Positions 47,152-60,817 of a stretch of 64,000 nucleotides of DNA are shown in pieces. Numbering within the stretch: position 1 is the stretch's first letter; the number at the start of each line of letters is the position of its first letter. The stretch is from Morella rubra. Its lineage: Eukaryota; Streptophyta; Magnoliopsida; Fagales; Myricaceae. A model generated the notes under the pieces. The model worked only from the letters and a program-made list of their open reading frames with translations. It was not told the DNA's origin and made no database searches. The translations under genes and the position numbers were made by a program. The stretch lies in the NCBI GenBank assembly GCA_003952965.2, contig CM025851.1:393501-457500 (forward strand), written 5' to 3'.

Positions 47152-49533
47152 TTATTGAGATTTGAGTGACTCCACTTGGGATTTGCCTCGAGGACCCCTC
47201 AATCTAATGAAGAGCCTGTATTCGTTGAACGTCATGGGCGAGTAGAGAGCCGGTCTGTCGGGAGTCACAAGCTCCTTTACGGGCTCTATGGGTATGTCGC
47301 TCTTTGGATTGTAGAAGAAGGCGAGGGAAACGCGCTCTTTGCCTGAATTCACAATCACTCTATGCTCCACGCTCTTGTAGATTGCGTTGCTCAGAACCTT
47401 ATCAATTGATCAGCAAATCGTCAATAAGGCAAAAGGAAATAAATTAATTTCATTGAAAATATATTTATATTTTTTTTCTTCTAATTAGCGATATTAACAA
47501 AGACTTGCCAATGCTATATATATATTTTCTTGTTAGACATCAGTAATCATTTTGGATGGAAGCAACTATTGGTCCAGGGTATGGATAAAACCACTAGTGG
47601 AGATCAAGGCCGGAATACCACCAAGAAAGGGGGAAAAATTAAATACTATTTGGTAGGGAAACATATCGATCCCATGGGGTCGAGATGTCACCTTCAGTTT
47701 CAAGAATAAACATGTTAAAAACATGACATTGTTTAAATTAAATTAACAAATGTTATTAAAAGTCAACAGGAAATTAAATAGCTGAAAAATCAGACCTATT
47801 ACTGTTTAACACGGCAACTTGGAGTGAGAGAGAGAGGGCTGGACACAACAGATAAATAATTATAAACGATGCCAGAAAAGTATAGGGGAGGTGGGTATAT
47901 ATGGATCACTTTTTGCCAATACGCTTACCTTATCCCAAAACTGAGAAGAGACGTACTTATCCAGTTAATTTGAGTATGAAGATTACATCATTTTCATAAT
48001 AATTATTAAAAAAATAAAATGGTAACATCGAAAGCTCTTTCTCCAGGGTCGAAGGTTAAAATATCGCTAGACATTGTAGAAAATGTGGGCCAAAAGCCAA
48101 ATAAATGAGTAAAGAAAGATCAGAGAAAGCAAGCCGACTAAAACCAGCTTGAAGATACAAACAAGGATCTAAGAGTGATCCTCCTCGCATCCATCTATTT
48201 TTGGTTATTGGGGGTTCAGTTATGTGAAGGGTTGAAACTCCTCCCCACCAAAAACAGAAAAAAAAAAAAAAAAAAAATATGGTTCTATTTGCCTTTGGTA
48301 CGTGAATTATTCTGGCCAAACATTTCACATCACATAGATAACCTTAGAAATGAACTATGAAGCAAAAACAGAAAAAAGAAAAGAGAAGAGAAGAGTCACC
48401 TGGATTTGATCGCCAATATTGACGATAAAAGCGTGGCGAGCCGGCTTGACAGTAATCCAGTTGTGATCTTTGCGTACTTGAAGACCCGGGACTTGGTCAT
48501 CGGGTAGAAGCAGTGTCATGCCACCTGGGTCCGAGTGGGAAGACAAACCAAGGGTCAGGTCAGGCTGCGGACACTTTGGGTAGAAGTTTACCCTCAGACA
48601 GGCCCCAACATTTTCGCCGCCAAATGCGTTTTGAAGAACATTCTCTTCCAAGCCAAGGTTCATAGACAAAAGCTTCATTAATCTGCCGCACAGATTCACT
48701 ACCTCTTTTCCATACTCATCGATCACTTCCCTAAAGTTGGAAAAGTCCATTTTTCGAAATCAATTATGATTACAAATAGAAGTATCCGGAGTATCATGAT
48801 TATAAAAACATATATGCTAAGCTAAACTAACTAGCGGGCATGTTAAGATATAGCACAGCGTAGATGACCCATATAATTTAACGAAAGCGACAGCGTATAG
48901 TAGCATAGATATGCTATAGCATGACAAAAACCATAGAATAATCAATCATGGGCTTGTTCATCGTTGCTCTGCAGAAGCAAAAGAAAAGAAGAAGACGAAG
49001 AGGAAGAGGAAACTCTTTCTTGGGCGACTGAATTACCTGCAATAATCCGGTAGCCCAGGCCATTTGTTGAAGTCCTTCAACGACAGAGGAAGGTAATGAA
49101 GGAAGAAATAGTCACTCCAATCAAGAACGGCACCCTTTTCAACCCCTAGCCTGCTACCATATCCTTCATAAGTTTTTGGTGAGTTAGCATAAGATTGTTT
49201 AATCTCCATCGGTAAGTGAAAGAACTCGCGCCAGACCTCCCGAGCCTTGTCCATTAGTTGGGGACTAACACCATGGTTGAGAATTTGGAAGAAGCCCCAC
49301 TCTCGACAAGCCTCAGATATTTGACAAAGTATTGTGCTACGAATATTATCGTCGCCCCCAAAGAAGCCTTGAAGATCGATGACTGGTATATTAACATCGG
49401 TAGCATCAGTGCTAATGGTACTTGGCCTTTCTAGTGGCGGCTTGATGTATCGGTCAGGAATCACGGGTGCTTCACTTTCGGACAAGGATTGGACGCGAAC
49501 TATTGGCTCGGGCCAATCTATTGGGCTATTCAT
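47152..49533 (-). CDS. Jasmonate-induced 2-oxoglutarate/Fe(II) oxygenase (JOX/JAO type)
   Basis: Three exons, 49533-49037, 48730-48400 and 47397-47152, give 357 residues. The protein starts MNSPIDWPEPIVRVQSLSES; an upstream in-frame stop precedes it with no earlier ATG. The N-terminal DIOX_N part includes NIPVIDLQGFFGG and WGFFQILNHGVSP. The core holds the iron ligands H231 and D233 in HSDPGG and H288 in VEHRVIV, with R298 and S300 (RVS) for 2-oxoglutarate. Conserved JOX text includes TYEGYGSRLGVEKGAVLDWSDYFFLH and a final RGPRGKS. The match to the Arabidopsis JOX2/JAO2 group is strong from memory. That group 12-hydroxylates jasmonic acid, diverting it from JA-Ile and damping defence. Substrate identity here is inferred. 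A GA repeat (about 49635-49666) lies about 100 bp upstream, probably in the leader, and a T/G-box AACGTG lies at 49758-49763. The 47397 acceptor has a weak pyrimidine tract but keeps phase. Confidence 0.92.
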
Positions 49534-49631
49534 GACGTTTAACAAGAAGGTTTGGCTTCCAAGGTCGATCCTTATAAAAGAAAATAAAGGGTTCGGTCAA
49601 ACAAACAAATGCTAATTAAGTATCAGCTCAA

Positions 49632-49634
<3 letters not shown>

Positions 49635-49666
<32 letters not shown>
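49635..49666. repeat. (GA)n microsatellite upstream of JOX
   Basis: About 15 GA units starting about 100 bp upstream of the JOX start codon. On the gene strand it reads as a CT tract, common in plant 5' leaders. Confidence 0.9.
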
Positions 49667-49667
<1 letters not shown>

Positions 49668-49757
49668 GGAGGCAGGCCGGTATGGCGAAGTTTGGGAGTG
49701 GAAGTTAAAAGGAGGGGCATGGTGAATTAGTGGGAGATGAAATGGACGTGAAGGAGA

Positions 49758-49763
49758 AACGTG
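49758..49763 (+). promoter_or_regulatory. T/G-box (AACGTG) upstream of JOX
   Basis: AACGTG about 225 bp upstream of the JOX ATG is the MYC2-type T/G-box found in jasmonate-responsive promoters. A hexamer alone is weak evidence; it is listed because this gene family is jasmonate-induced. Confidence 0.35.
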
Positions 49764-52700
49764 AAATATATGGGGGATTTCGAAAAGTGCGTGGGAGTGA
49801 CTGCGAGACAGCAGTACTGAAGCTGTTCGTGGACATGTCTGGTTGTGCAACACTGCGGTCATTTGTACGCACGTATTGGAAGGACTGAAGGTTAATAATG
49901 TGTGTCTTCGCTGAGGTTGACAGGGCAACATTCCAGAAAGTACACGTACGTAGAGATTAGAGCATCTCAGATCAATTTAGCCAGCACTTTAAACTCATGG
50001 CTAATGACGAACCTTGAGAAGGATTAATGGTCCCCATTTCGGCGCCGTGAACAACTTGATTTGCTTGTCCTCAATCTATCTATACCACGCGTTAATATTG
50101 ATAACGAAAACCGTACATGGCTCATGACTGTCCAGACTAATTCCTCTCGTGTTTAACAGGACACATTAATTTACGGATAGTGGGCTGCCGACTTCCATGT
50201 ATCCATTAATTTTCAGGGAGAATATCCCACAAGATATATAAGAGTTCTGCGACAGAATTAATGGCAGAATTAATGTCATCTTGATTCAAACAAAAACACG
50301 AAGAATAAAAATAAATTTTGGAGTGCCATTTGGAGAGTGCGCTAGCTCTAACGAAAACAAGAACAAGACAAACTTAACCACAAGCTGCAGGCCCAATAGG
50401 CCAATACCCTTCACAGAGAGAGAAAGAGAGAGAGATTTTGTAACCTGCCTTATTCATAACCTACCATGTATATCCATGAGTTCACAAATATATATAGGTC
50501 CATAATTACATATACGTGGTATGCATATTATAGATAGATAGATGATGATTGGGCTAGCTACTAATTATATATAATAATAATTATTAATGCAACAATCATA
50601 TATGTTCTGACCGGTTAGGCTTAATGATTCTTCTCCCAAGACCGTGCTAATTCTCTCACTTTCCTCAGGTAAATTAGAAACGTGCAATATGTGAACCGAC
50701 ATGTAAGTTAGCTGCATGCTTAGGTCACACTATAATCCACCCGAACTGATTGCGGGGGAAAAAGAGAGTAATGTCTCCCCAACTCACAACAAGCAAACGC
50801 GAACTGATTCCAAATGAGTGTAATCCACCCGAACTGATTCTGGGGCTTTCTCAATTCTAATGTATAGAAGTAGCTAAACGAATAAAAATCCTCGTGGCCA
50901 GTTGCAAGTAATTCAGAGCAGTACTAGTTCTGGAATTAGTAATTGCCTGAGTCAATGAGAAGCAGTGCATGGGCCAGCTCTTCCAACTCTAGTGTTGGAA
51001 TGTTATCATGAAGTGGGGTGCTCCTAGCAGCCTACTTGCACCACTTGAAGATCATGTGGGCTGCACAGTGTTTGTGTGGACATGCAGATCAGCAGATGTG
51101 TCTATGGATGTCACAAATCTTTCGATTCATGATATTATAAACTTCCCGTCATTTTCAGGTCCCATTGTCAAAATTAAAACCCAATTAATTTTATTTATTG
51201 TATTCAAATTCTGGCTAGTATATATATATATATATATAGGACAGAATATTTTAGGGAATATTAAATAATTACCATAATATTCAGTGTATGAGATACATTG
51301 AATCTTATAATTAGCCTTGATTAGCTAGATTTGAGAAAATCTAGTAGTTGACTGCTTCATTTATATGAAATTGATTTTTTTTTCCTAAGTATATGAAATT
51401 GAATTTTTATAGAATGAAGAATATATTCTTCACTTTTTTTGTTCCCCATGAGATTCTTCACTCCACAAACAAAAGTTGTGGATATTCATGACCCTTCAAC
51501 CTGTGTGCGGGCATGTCTAATTTATGACATATTTAATTTTATAATATTGTATATTTTCTGACGGTTTCTGAATAATGATTCTCTTGTATAAAAGAAGAAA
51601 GAAGAATTCCGTCAATTTGCGCCCATTTAACGGCTCCATAATTAAATAATCGTTGATAATAATTAAAAAAAATATTTTCTGATAGAGGTCCATACACGAT
51701 ATACATTATATTGAGGTGCTACTTAGTAATCATGTGTTGAATACTAATTAATTACTTCTGCCGATGGTTGTTGTTGTCCACATGGCACTTCCAACTTTTA
51801 AGCATGGGTTGTTGAATGAGAAGTGACAGTTTTTATTCCCATGTGAGGAGTTAGTTAATTAACAGAAAAGAAAAAGAAAACCCTGCCTTTAAATTAGATA
51901 AGTTGAATTCAATAACAACGAAGTTGATTGGGTTCGTACTGCACGAGGTCCCCCAACCTAACTTAGCTGGGACAGAAACCAGTTGCGATCGCGAGGGCCG
52001 GGCCGGGAGATATTTCTTTGTTCTAGGTGGAAATTAATTTAATAATAATATCTAAAAGGAAAAGAAAATTTCAAGTTTTCAGGACGCGGTGTGAAAACAA
52101 GAAGTAACGGAAAAATTGATGCCGCAGACGCGTAAAACTTTGAATCTATTACATGTCAGAAGCAGTCGTCAAGAATTGTTCTGTCTTCAGTTAAGATAGA
52201 CAAATTAAGAGGATTGTAAAACTAAGAGGTTTTATATAGTGGCATATGTATATGCAAAGAAAAAGAAAGCAAAACTCCATTGAGCGAATGTATACGCAAT
52301 GGCAGAATTAGGAATGAATACGAAGAAGGCCAACTCTAAAGAGAAAATGATCAAAAAAAAAATTTACTGCATAATATAAAAAAGTTTCTTAGAGTTAAAA
52401 TATTTAAAATTAAGGACTAAAAATATTAAAAATATATTATATTGAAATAGACGTACTGTATTATTTGTTGAGACATCCTAAAGCAATCTAGCTGGAGACA
52501 TGTTCTACATATACCCTTCACACAGTCCAAGAGACTAAATTAATCTGGTTATAAACTGCATAAAGAAATAAATATCTCATGTTCTAATAAGATCGGACTT
52601 CAATAGTAAAACTGTGGTAACTATACCACCTACTTTTTATTCTACGCTAACTGTAGTCTGTACCACCTACTTAAATGGGTTTTTAAATGAAAATCGCAGG

Positions 52701-53840
52701 GCACTTTGGTGCATTTGGATATCTAATTCTTGGGAAGATCTCAATTGTGGTTAAATTGACCAATGTCAAGCCTAATAAATCTTATTTAAGAGTAAGTTAA
52801 TGATCTGCAGATTTGGAGGTGGCTAAGCAGTGGGCAGGGCTTGGGTTTGGCTATAAGGGGGCCCAGCCTGGTTAAATGTGATAGATTAGTTTAAAAAAAA
52901 AAATTCAATCATTTTGCAGGGTCAGGGCCCTTGTTGGACTCCCTATATCCGCCGATGTGTATACGTAATCATCACATCAATTAAGCTGTATGAAGGGTGA
53001 TCGGGATTGGGCGGTACCAACCTCTCCCCATGGCTAGGCGTTTGTAGTCGCCCGCTCGGATGAGAGGTGAGGAACCGGCCGAGATTAGCTTCGGTCTAGC
53101 GGCTGCGGTTGCGGCTAATGACTAGCAAAGACGGCTTTTGAAGACTTGTATCCCTTAAAATGACGGGGTAACCCAATAAAAACCTTATATATATATATTC
53201 ATTTGATTTATATATATTCATTTTTGCATGCACGCACAGTGATGCACCAAGCCGGGAGAGGGTGCATGTCAGAAGAGCATGGGAGGAAGTGAATGTGGAA
53301 TTAATCTACGATATATGATAATTAACTTATTATCAGTTACCTTAAAAATTTAATCCTTTAATTAATATTTAACGCTGTAATTAAGAGCAGTAATATTATA
53401 TATATTCTAATAACCACGCTTAATAAAAACAAAAAGCATCTTCTTAACGGAAAATGACATCAATCAAACATGTATGCTGCGTGCATGTGATCTTGCTTTT
53501 GTTTGTTGACTAAGACGATCGATCATGAAATGGTGGATGGGGATTGGGGCAGGTGGATTATGTATACAGATCATACTGCTTGGGTTTTATGATTTCCAGT
53601 AATTAATCGTCATCTTCCCAATCATTCTGCTGCATGCAAAATTTTAATTTGAGGAAAAAAAAAAACCTTCAATAATGACATGCAGTACTGACACGCATGC
53701 CTGGACCTCATTGAATTCCGCCTCTGTCTTGACTGGGTTAAGCACAATAATATTCCTACGTGGATTATGCAGGTGCTGTATTATTTAATTCGTGATTTAG
53801 GCTCGGTGGAGTTAGACCTTCCAAAAAGTTGCAGATGATC

Positions 53841-53871
<31 letters not shown>

Positions 53872-56800
53872 ATTATGAGTCCAGAATATTCTAACTAACA
53901 AGTAGCTGGGTATCAAACCCATTTGATACGTAACCATCAACCGCCATTAACTACCCTTTAAATTCAAGTGGGTATAACGAATATATCTTTTGACTTTTGC
54001 CACATGTACCAGGCAAAACTTTTTTGTGGCTATATAGCCATGCCATGCCATGCCATAGCTAGCTACTAGGTAGCAGCCAGATTGTCTTAAATTTACTCTA
54101 GCCATGCCTGGCGCGTCCCATTGGACGTCCAGGGCTTTTGGCTAGGCTGATCTCCGCGATTCAATGGCTATCACAAAATTCCAAATTTTATTTTGTCAAG
54201 ATCACGATCCGTACCCTTTTTCCGTAAAACATTCGATAAAATAATTTAAAAGTATGCGAAGAAAATATCAGTGGAGGAAACATTAGAGAGAGATGAGGAA
54301 AATAAAAAATAAAAGAATAAATTGCCTGATCTGACGCGTTTCGCACCACTTTTTCGTCAACTGAAATAAAATAGTATTATCAAGCAGATAACTAAGCAAT
54401 TTTGTATATTGTAATTAGGGTAGCAAAAATTGATGGTGTTCTTTTTCTTTTTTTTTAAATATAAATTTTTTTAATAAAATAAATATATTCTAAAATTTTT
54501 AACTTTTATAAATACATATTCTATTTTTTATAAATTTAAATAAATCTCGATAAAATAAAAATTTTAAAAATATTTTCTAAAATATATTCTTAAACTTTTA
54601 GCAAAGGAACACCACAGTTTTATCCTTTTGGAATCCTCTCTCCGCCTAGATGAGAATGCAGGGAAACTATTCTTTTGGGCACCATCTTTTTATCGGAATG
54701 GATTGCTTTCTTTTTGTCACTTCATGATCTCGTTTGCTGGGATTAAAACGGCAAGGATGATTAGCTGCTGGACTCTTGATAGGTCCTGACAAGTACGTAT
54801 ATATTAATATATCTATTCTTAGTAAATTATTCTTGGTTAAATGTATCTAGAATATGCTTTAATGCATATATATCTGCTAGTTAATCATGTTGGCCACAAA
54901 ATTCCCTGTGAAAAGGATATGCTCAACAGTAGCTCAGATTGATAAACAATACCTCAGTCTGAGAATATCTCCATCGCCATGTTTGTCTCCTAGCTCTATC
55001 TTTAATCTGATCGAACATTATGTGGGGATTAAAAGTCAAAACTCGACCACTATTATCCTTTGGCCTTGCATGCGCCGTTAATTGTCGTGTTTTATTGCCC
55101 GGGAAAAAGGCAATTATAATAACATGGGCTGATGGGCAAGCGTGATGAAGTCGTTTAATTTTTCCTCCTTTTTTTGTTTTATATGATAACCTTTCAAACA
55201 TTTTTACTAACAACAAGCAGACAAAAAAGTCATGTGAAAATTTAAAATATAATACTTAAAAGAAACGAATCGATAAAAACACCTAACCTTTGACTAAATT
55301 TTTGCGTTTCACACCTGGTGATTGGGACCATTCCAATTGGTGCATGCACGATGCCATTTAGCTAGAGAAACAATCATGGAGTTCATAATTATTCCTTCGA
55401 TCTTTTCCAGTACTGGATCTGTTGACTATTTGCTCTGTGATGAGTTTAATGCCGCTCTGAGCTCTCGAATTACTATTCCCCACTAGCTCTCTACTTTCTT
55501 CCAGGGTTTCCTTCTTCTTCTTCTTCTTCTCTGTATATCCGATTTAAGAAAAAGAAAACCAGCTTTCATATAATTTGTGCGAGCTGTGGGTCGATTAGCG
55601 GGAAATGCGGCATCGTCGTTGCTTACGTTTTTCTCCACTTGGGCTCCATGACAGATTGACGGGGACTTAACAACTTGTGCTATACACCTGAAAAAGACAT
55701 GCAAATTATTTTCCTTTGAGATTAAGCCATGTCGACAACGTACGTCGTTGAACTTTGTAATTGGCACATGTTTTTCCTGCAACAAGAAATTGGAAGGATT
55801 GGGTAGACGGTGTGATGATCTCAAATGTTTCGATCGGTTGAAAGGGACCCAAAAATATCAGATTGCGTCTCTGACGGAGTCAAAAAATTATTGAAGCTTT
55901 ACTCTCAAGGCACTGTCTGTTGAGTGGTTGAAATTTTCTTAGCTAACATTGCGGAGTAAACGAGAAGCAAATTTATAAGGGACATTACGAAGCTTTTCTA
56001 GAAGACGATATATATATATATATATATATAGTCATAGCATATATAAACAGGTATTCCACAGTCTTGTACGTACTGTTTTGCATGCCTGAATGGAAATGAT
56101 ACGTACGCATGCTCTACGATTGTCTTAATAGACGAACCAATTTTATATTTTTGCGTGTAATAAAATATTTACTAGGCTAAATATTATTTCCTTCTTTTAT
56201 TAATGTGTTTTTAGACTCTTGAAATATATAATAAAAAATAAATAAACTTCACTTATTTTTTACGCTTTTATTTTAATTCCATTATTAATAAGCTTCTTTC
56301 TTCGTAACTATGCCAACAGGAAAATAACAAAATTGCTTGCTATCCGCCCAACGATAGTGGACCACTGGACCGGACCCAAATGGAGTAGGAAAATGATAGA
56401 TGATGGGCCAGAATGGCCTTCTTGGGCCTAAATTGAGGGACAATGATCGCTCAAGGTCCAAGGTGGGCTTTGAGATAAGAGATATTAGAGAGCCCAAACT
56501 AATTATGATCCAGGTGACAAGTCCATGGGTTTTAAGATTGATTGTATTTTCCAGCTCTCTGGATTACGACTGGCTAAAAGCCCAAAGACGTATTAGCGTG
56601 GATCATGGTCGGACCAAAACTCTACTAGTCGAAATATCGAGCTTGGCAGGGACTACACTGTCAATGTCACGGGGAACTCGAGAAAGGCCCACATTAACCT
56701 TATCTAGGCTATGGCAGATCTCAGGCCCAGCTGTCGTAAATGAACAATCTTTCAAACTCCATTTAAACTGGCAGAAAAAAAATAGCTGGAATAAAGTCGT

Positions 56801-59800
56801 GGCCACCAGTTTAAGTGTTGGGAGGTTGGCTTGTAAATGCTTGATGTAATAAATTCAGTCACTTGGGGGTGAGTTTGATGTTTCTGCTGTTGGGCGAGTT
56901 ATACACATAAAATGTAGGATCGGTTTCGCATACACCGCCCCAAAAGAGTTATCTTCAAGACAGGTCTGAACAAATAGGATATTTCTATTTGTAGTTTTAT
57001 GACTTTTTATTAATAATAGTAGAAATAATAACATACTAACAGAATGCCTAAATTTCATTAAAATGTGTAATTCCAGCTCAAAAGCATTATCAAATGTCCA
57101 TTATAATTGGATAACCTAAAATACAGCTCCATTATTCTTGCCTAGTTTTATTTGGTCAATGTTCGTGAGTTAAATCCATCTACCTTACACTCAATAATTC
57201 AATGTATGTTTGATGCGACCCGTACGAACTCTTTTTCTTTCAAGAAACGTAAACGCAAATGTGCAAGGAATCACAGTCAATGTGAGTTGTTTGATCAGTA
57301 GTCCAAGTTGAAAAATGCACCCATCATTTTTTTTTTTCTTTCAAGACTTTCAAAATTGTATTCTTATTTTTCAGTGTTCTAGTGTCAGTGTCCGATTCAA
57401 TTATTTAATGTAGACGTATATATATATATATATATATACACATTAAATAAAAATAAAAGCTCAATGAGGCTTTATTTTATGTTGAATCAATTTATAATAT
57501 ATAAATTCTAAGATATTGTCTTTGCGATTAAGACTTGAATTTTGATTGTTTATCTCAAGATTATTTGATGTGTTTATAAATTGGTATGAACAATCCGTTA
57601 CAAAAAAAAAAAAAAATCATAATCCATAAAATTAAAATTAGTTATGACAGTTGATCACTCGATTGTTATATATTTATTATCGCAATAAGTTCAACTTATA
57701 ATGAACATAAGTTCATCTGAAACCAAACAAATATGGAGGAACATGAAACATGGCTGCATGGTATTGTCAATACATACTGTACAAATGGTTGTTTACAAGG
57801 ACAACACGCTGTTTTGAAATGGAAGCAACACTTATAATAATAATAAAACACTTATAAAAAAACTAAAGTAATATTTTATTGTTATATGGTTGGATGAAAT
57901 GGGAAGGCGGAAGGCAACGTCCAATGTACATAGTGGAAGTCCGCGTCAGATATTATCGCGTCGCGTTGTCAATATGGTGTCGCCCACCAAAAAGCCAAGT
58001 GAACGCGTTGGAGCGTAAACGGCTGGAATCTCTTATCCGGTCACCGTTGGTCCACGCTCTCCTACATATCTCTCTCTTCGACTACTCGCGGTCAAAGCGA
58101 GTAAGGGCACTGCCCTAGCTCAACTTGCTTCCTATCCTAACCGAACTTTTTGTTTTTTTATTTTTTATTCTCCCAAAATATTTATGTCAGTACAAATCTC
58201 AAATATGCGTCACCACTCGTCTATTTACGTTGTGAGGTTTATTGGATATAAAATTAAATTTGGATCAGTCCATTGACTAGGGTCATGAAAGAAAAACGAT
58301 ACCCGACTCATAATCGATTTGTTATGACCCGATTAGGGTGGGTTAAGTCGGGATCGGATTCGGATTATGAATTTCAAAGCCGCAAAAATTTGATATCAAC
58401 TCAAATATATTAAATGGACATAAAATAAAATAGCTTAGTATGCACTTGGTCAAGAACAAAATAACCTCAGGCACCCTGGGATAAACAAAAAAAAAAATGG
58501 TGTGCCAAGAACGTCATGGACCTAAAAATCGTAGCCCAAAACTACTGAACCTGAAAACCTCTTGAATGAATGAGATGATTTTTGCTTGGCTAGCTCGGGT
58601 TTAGGGGCAATTAAGGTCGAGGTTGGGATACATATCCTTTGCCTCGGTTGATTTGGGTTGGGTTTGGGTGGAAGAAACCTGACCCGAAACCCGAATTATC
58701 CAACCCTACAATTGACCGATGGTATTACTAACTAATTCAGCCACACCTTAGAGTCTTGTATAAGATTTTTAATAATACTTATAAACATTGATATGAGTTT
58801 TAGCAGAGTAAGATAGCTTATAATATATATATTTCCGTTTTTAAGATAAAAAGTTAGGAAATTATTTTTTCCATTGCATAAAAACTATTGATAAATATAT
58901 TTATCCGACGGTACGCATGGAATGTTTCTAGAATTGTCTACTCACGTGAAAGCCTCATTAGTAACATAATTATTGCTCTCCTCATTAGTAACATAATTAT
59001 TGCTCTTTATATGATTAAAAGAATGATATCCAAGAAAAACTTTGATAACATAATTGAGATATATTCTCACTCCAATGCCCCTTTATTGGTGAAAAATTAA
59101 AGAAGGAAGGTACCGATAGAACAAGTACTTTAATAGTTTTCTTAACAGCCTCTGTTTAAATGGGTCAAATAAAAAATTTCTTATTGGAGGTAGTGTTGGT
59201 TTTATTGGTGTTTGTGAAAAAAAAAAGATATTGAAGTTTTATGAAAAACATTATGTCAAATTTTTTTTTGCCTTATCCAAACAGATGCTTTTGACAAATA
59301 TTAACAATATTTTTCTGAAAAAATATTTAAAAAGTAATAAAAGGAGGAAAAATTTCACACTTTAAGAAGCATACTCCTTGCAACCAATAATAATTATCTA
59401 GTTATGCATAAATCTCAAAATATTTTAAAACACCAAAGAAAGAATGACGAAGAAACAGATTAAAAACGAATTTGATGTTGTTTTCATAATGAACTGTGGT
59501 TATTATTTTACTCATTACAAACATAGATGAAGAAAAAACCAAATTAACTTAATTATAATATATATTTTTTAGAATATAGAGAAGTTTTAGAATCAAATTT
59601 TGCTTTCACAATGAATACATCAACTTATGCCAAAACATTATTTAGTTTGAAGAAGTAATTGGTAATGAAGGTTTTTTTTATCGTATCTCATTTGGCTAAA
59701 GAAGCTTCTAAAGCAAAATAAGCAGGAATCGAATCTTCTTGCAACCGAATTCGACGTTCATTTTTTATAAACCAACTGACCAGATGGAGCTGTGGCTGAT

Positions 59801-59990
59801 ATATTAAACGAAAGAAAAATTGGAAAGATGATTCAAAAACTGGAAAGTTTCCACTGAATAGAACAAAAACAGTGGATGAAGGGAGACGAAACGCTCGTAA
59901 GCGCGCGTTGGAAGAGGGCTTTGCCTCATTCACACGCGAAGGACAACCCCTCGAAGCGGTCAGATGCACGTTGAAGGCGGTTTCCTGAAT

Positions 59991-60083
59991 TTGACTCGCA
60001 TCTGAATTTCATTCGGTGTTTGTGTTTTCATTTTCCCGAAAAAACCAACCCTCCGGCCTCCTGTAGAAGCTTTGACTTTGACG
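59991..60083 (+). promoter_or_regulatory. W-box cluster upstream of the TZF9-like gene
   Basis: TTGACT occurs at 59991-59996 and 60072-60077, with TTGACG directly after at 60078-60083. These are WRKY-binding W-box cores. They lie about 220-315 bp upstream of the 5' UTR splice donor and are likely in the proximal promoter. The Arabidopsis relatives respond to microbial patterns, which fits; function is inferred. Confidence 0.4.
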
Positions 60084-60304
60084 GGAAAGGAAGGCAACGA
60101 AAGAGCAAAGAAGAAAAGTCACACTTTCCTCCCTCCTTCCTACGCCCGTGCCCTTGCAGAAACACATAAAAAGGGCCCGACCCCCTCATACCTTCTGGTA
60201 TCTCACGCTCTCAATCGAGGTCGTCTCGATTTTCTTCTTTCGCAACAAACTATCACACAGTTTACTTTCTTCTCGTGCACCCAGAACACAGGAAGTAGTC
60301 GAAG

Positions 60305-60808
60305 GTACGTTGTTTTTTGTTTATTTCTTGGGTGAAAGATGATGTTATAGTTCTGTTGGGTTAAGTTGCTCTGAGAAGTTTTCTGAAATTTGTGTTGGTT
60401 TTCAATGGATCTAAGAAAGTTTCTGGATTTTAGTTTTTGGGCCGTAGGTTGAAAATTTGTCACTGCTGTGGTTAGACCGGTTCTAGGGTGTTTGTTTTTT
60501 CTAGAGATTTCAGAAGAGATAATAGGTCTGTGAGACCACGCCGCTGGCTTGGACCTGGAGCACGGCTAACAATTTTTAAATTTTGTTCTTCTGCTCTTGA
60601 TTTTCCGGTACTGAATATTGTCTCTGTTTGTTCGGTTAGAAGTAGTAACGTCGAGGGTGATTAAAGATTAGGAAGGAACATGGAAAGTCGCAATACATGA
60701 TCTGTTCTGTTTGTGAAATCTTACTTCAAATTCCCCTTTTAGTTTTATTATTTTTTGTTCTTCAACGAATGAATGGGATGTTAAATGCTTTTCGTTACAA
60801 CTTTGCAG
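60305..60808 (+). other. Intron in the 5' UTR of the TZF9-like gene
   Basis: A donor (GAAG/GTACGT at 60304/60305) and an acceptor (TTTGCAG at 60808) bound a 504-bp intron ending 9 bp before the ATG at 60818. It explains why the open frame extends upstream to an ATG at 60785: that ATG is intronic. Leader introns are common in highly expressed plant regulators. Confidence 0.75.
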
Positions 60809-60817
60809 GGCTTGGAT

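Larger units (their letters stand above)
49534..60304. other. Long AT-rich intergenic region and TZF promoter
   Basis: Nearly 11 kb without a supportable gene. 49534-49900 is the JOX leader and promoter. 50733 and 50821 start two copies of TAATCCACCCGAACTGATT. (TA)n tracts lie at about 51218-51237, 53840-53862, 56009-56029 and 57418-57437. A 27-bp tandem copy (CTCATTAGTAACATAATTAT) begins at 58954 and 58981. 54440-54610 is almost pure A/T. About 58260-58700 is rich in TCGGGT/GGGTTG-type motifs, probably an old repeat. The last 300 bp or so are the promoter and first untranslated exon of the zinc-finger gene. Confidence 0.5.

Noticed and set aside
55483..55824. 113-codon minus open frame ending in poly-Arg
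   Set aside because: The Arg run is simply a TTC microsatellite read on the other strand; no other protein-like feature.
56400..56849. 149-codon open frame on plus
   Set aside because: Composition and sequence look like translated intergenic DNA; no domain recognised.
60785..60817. Upstream ATG extending the TZF9-like frame by 11 codons
   Set aside because: It lies inside the 5' UTR intron (acceptor at 60808); the family N-terminus starts at MCSGS, 60818.
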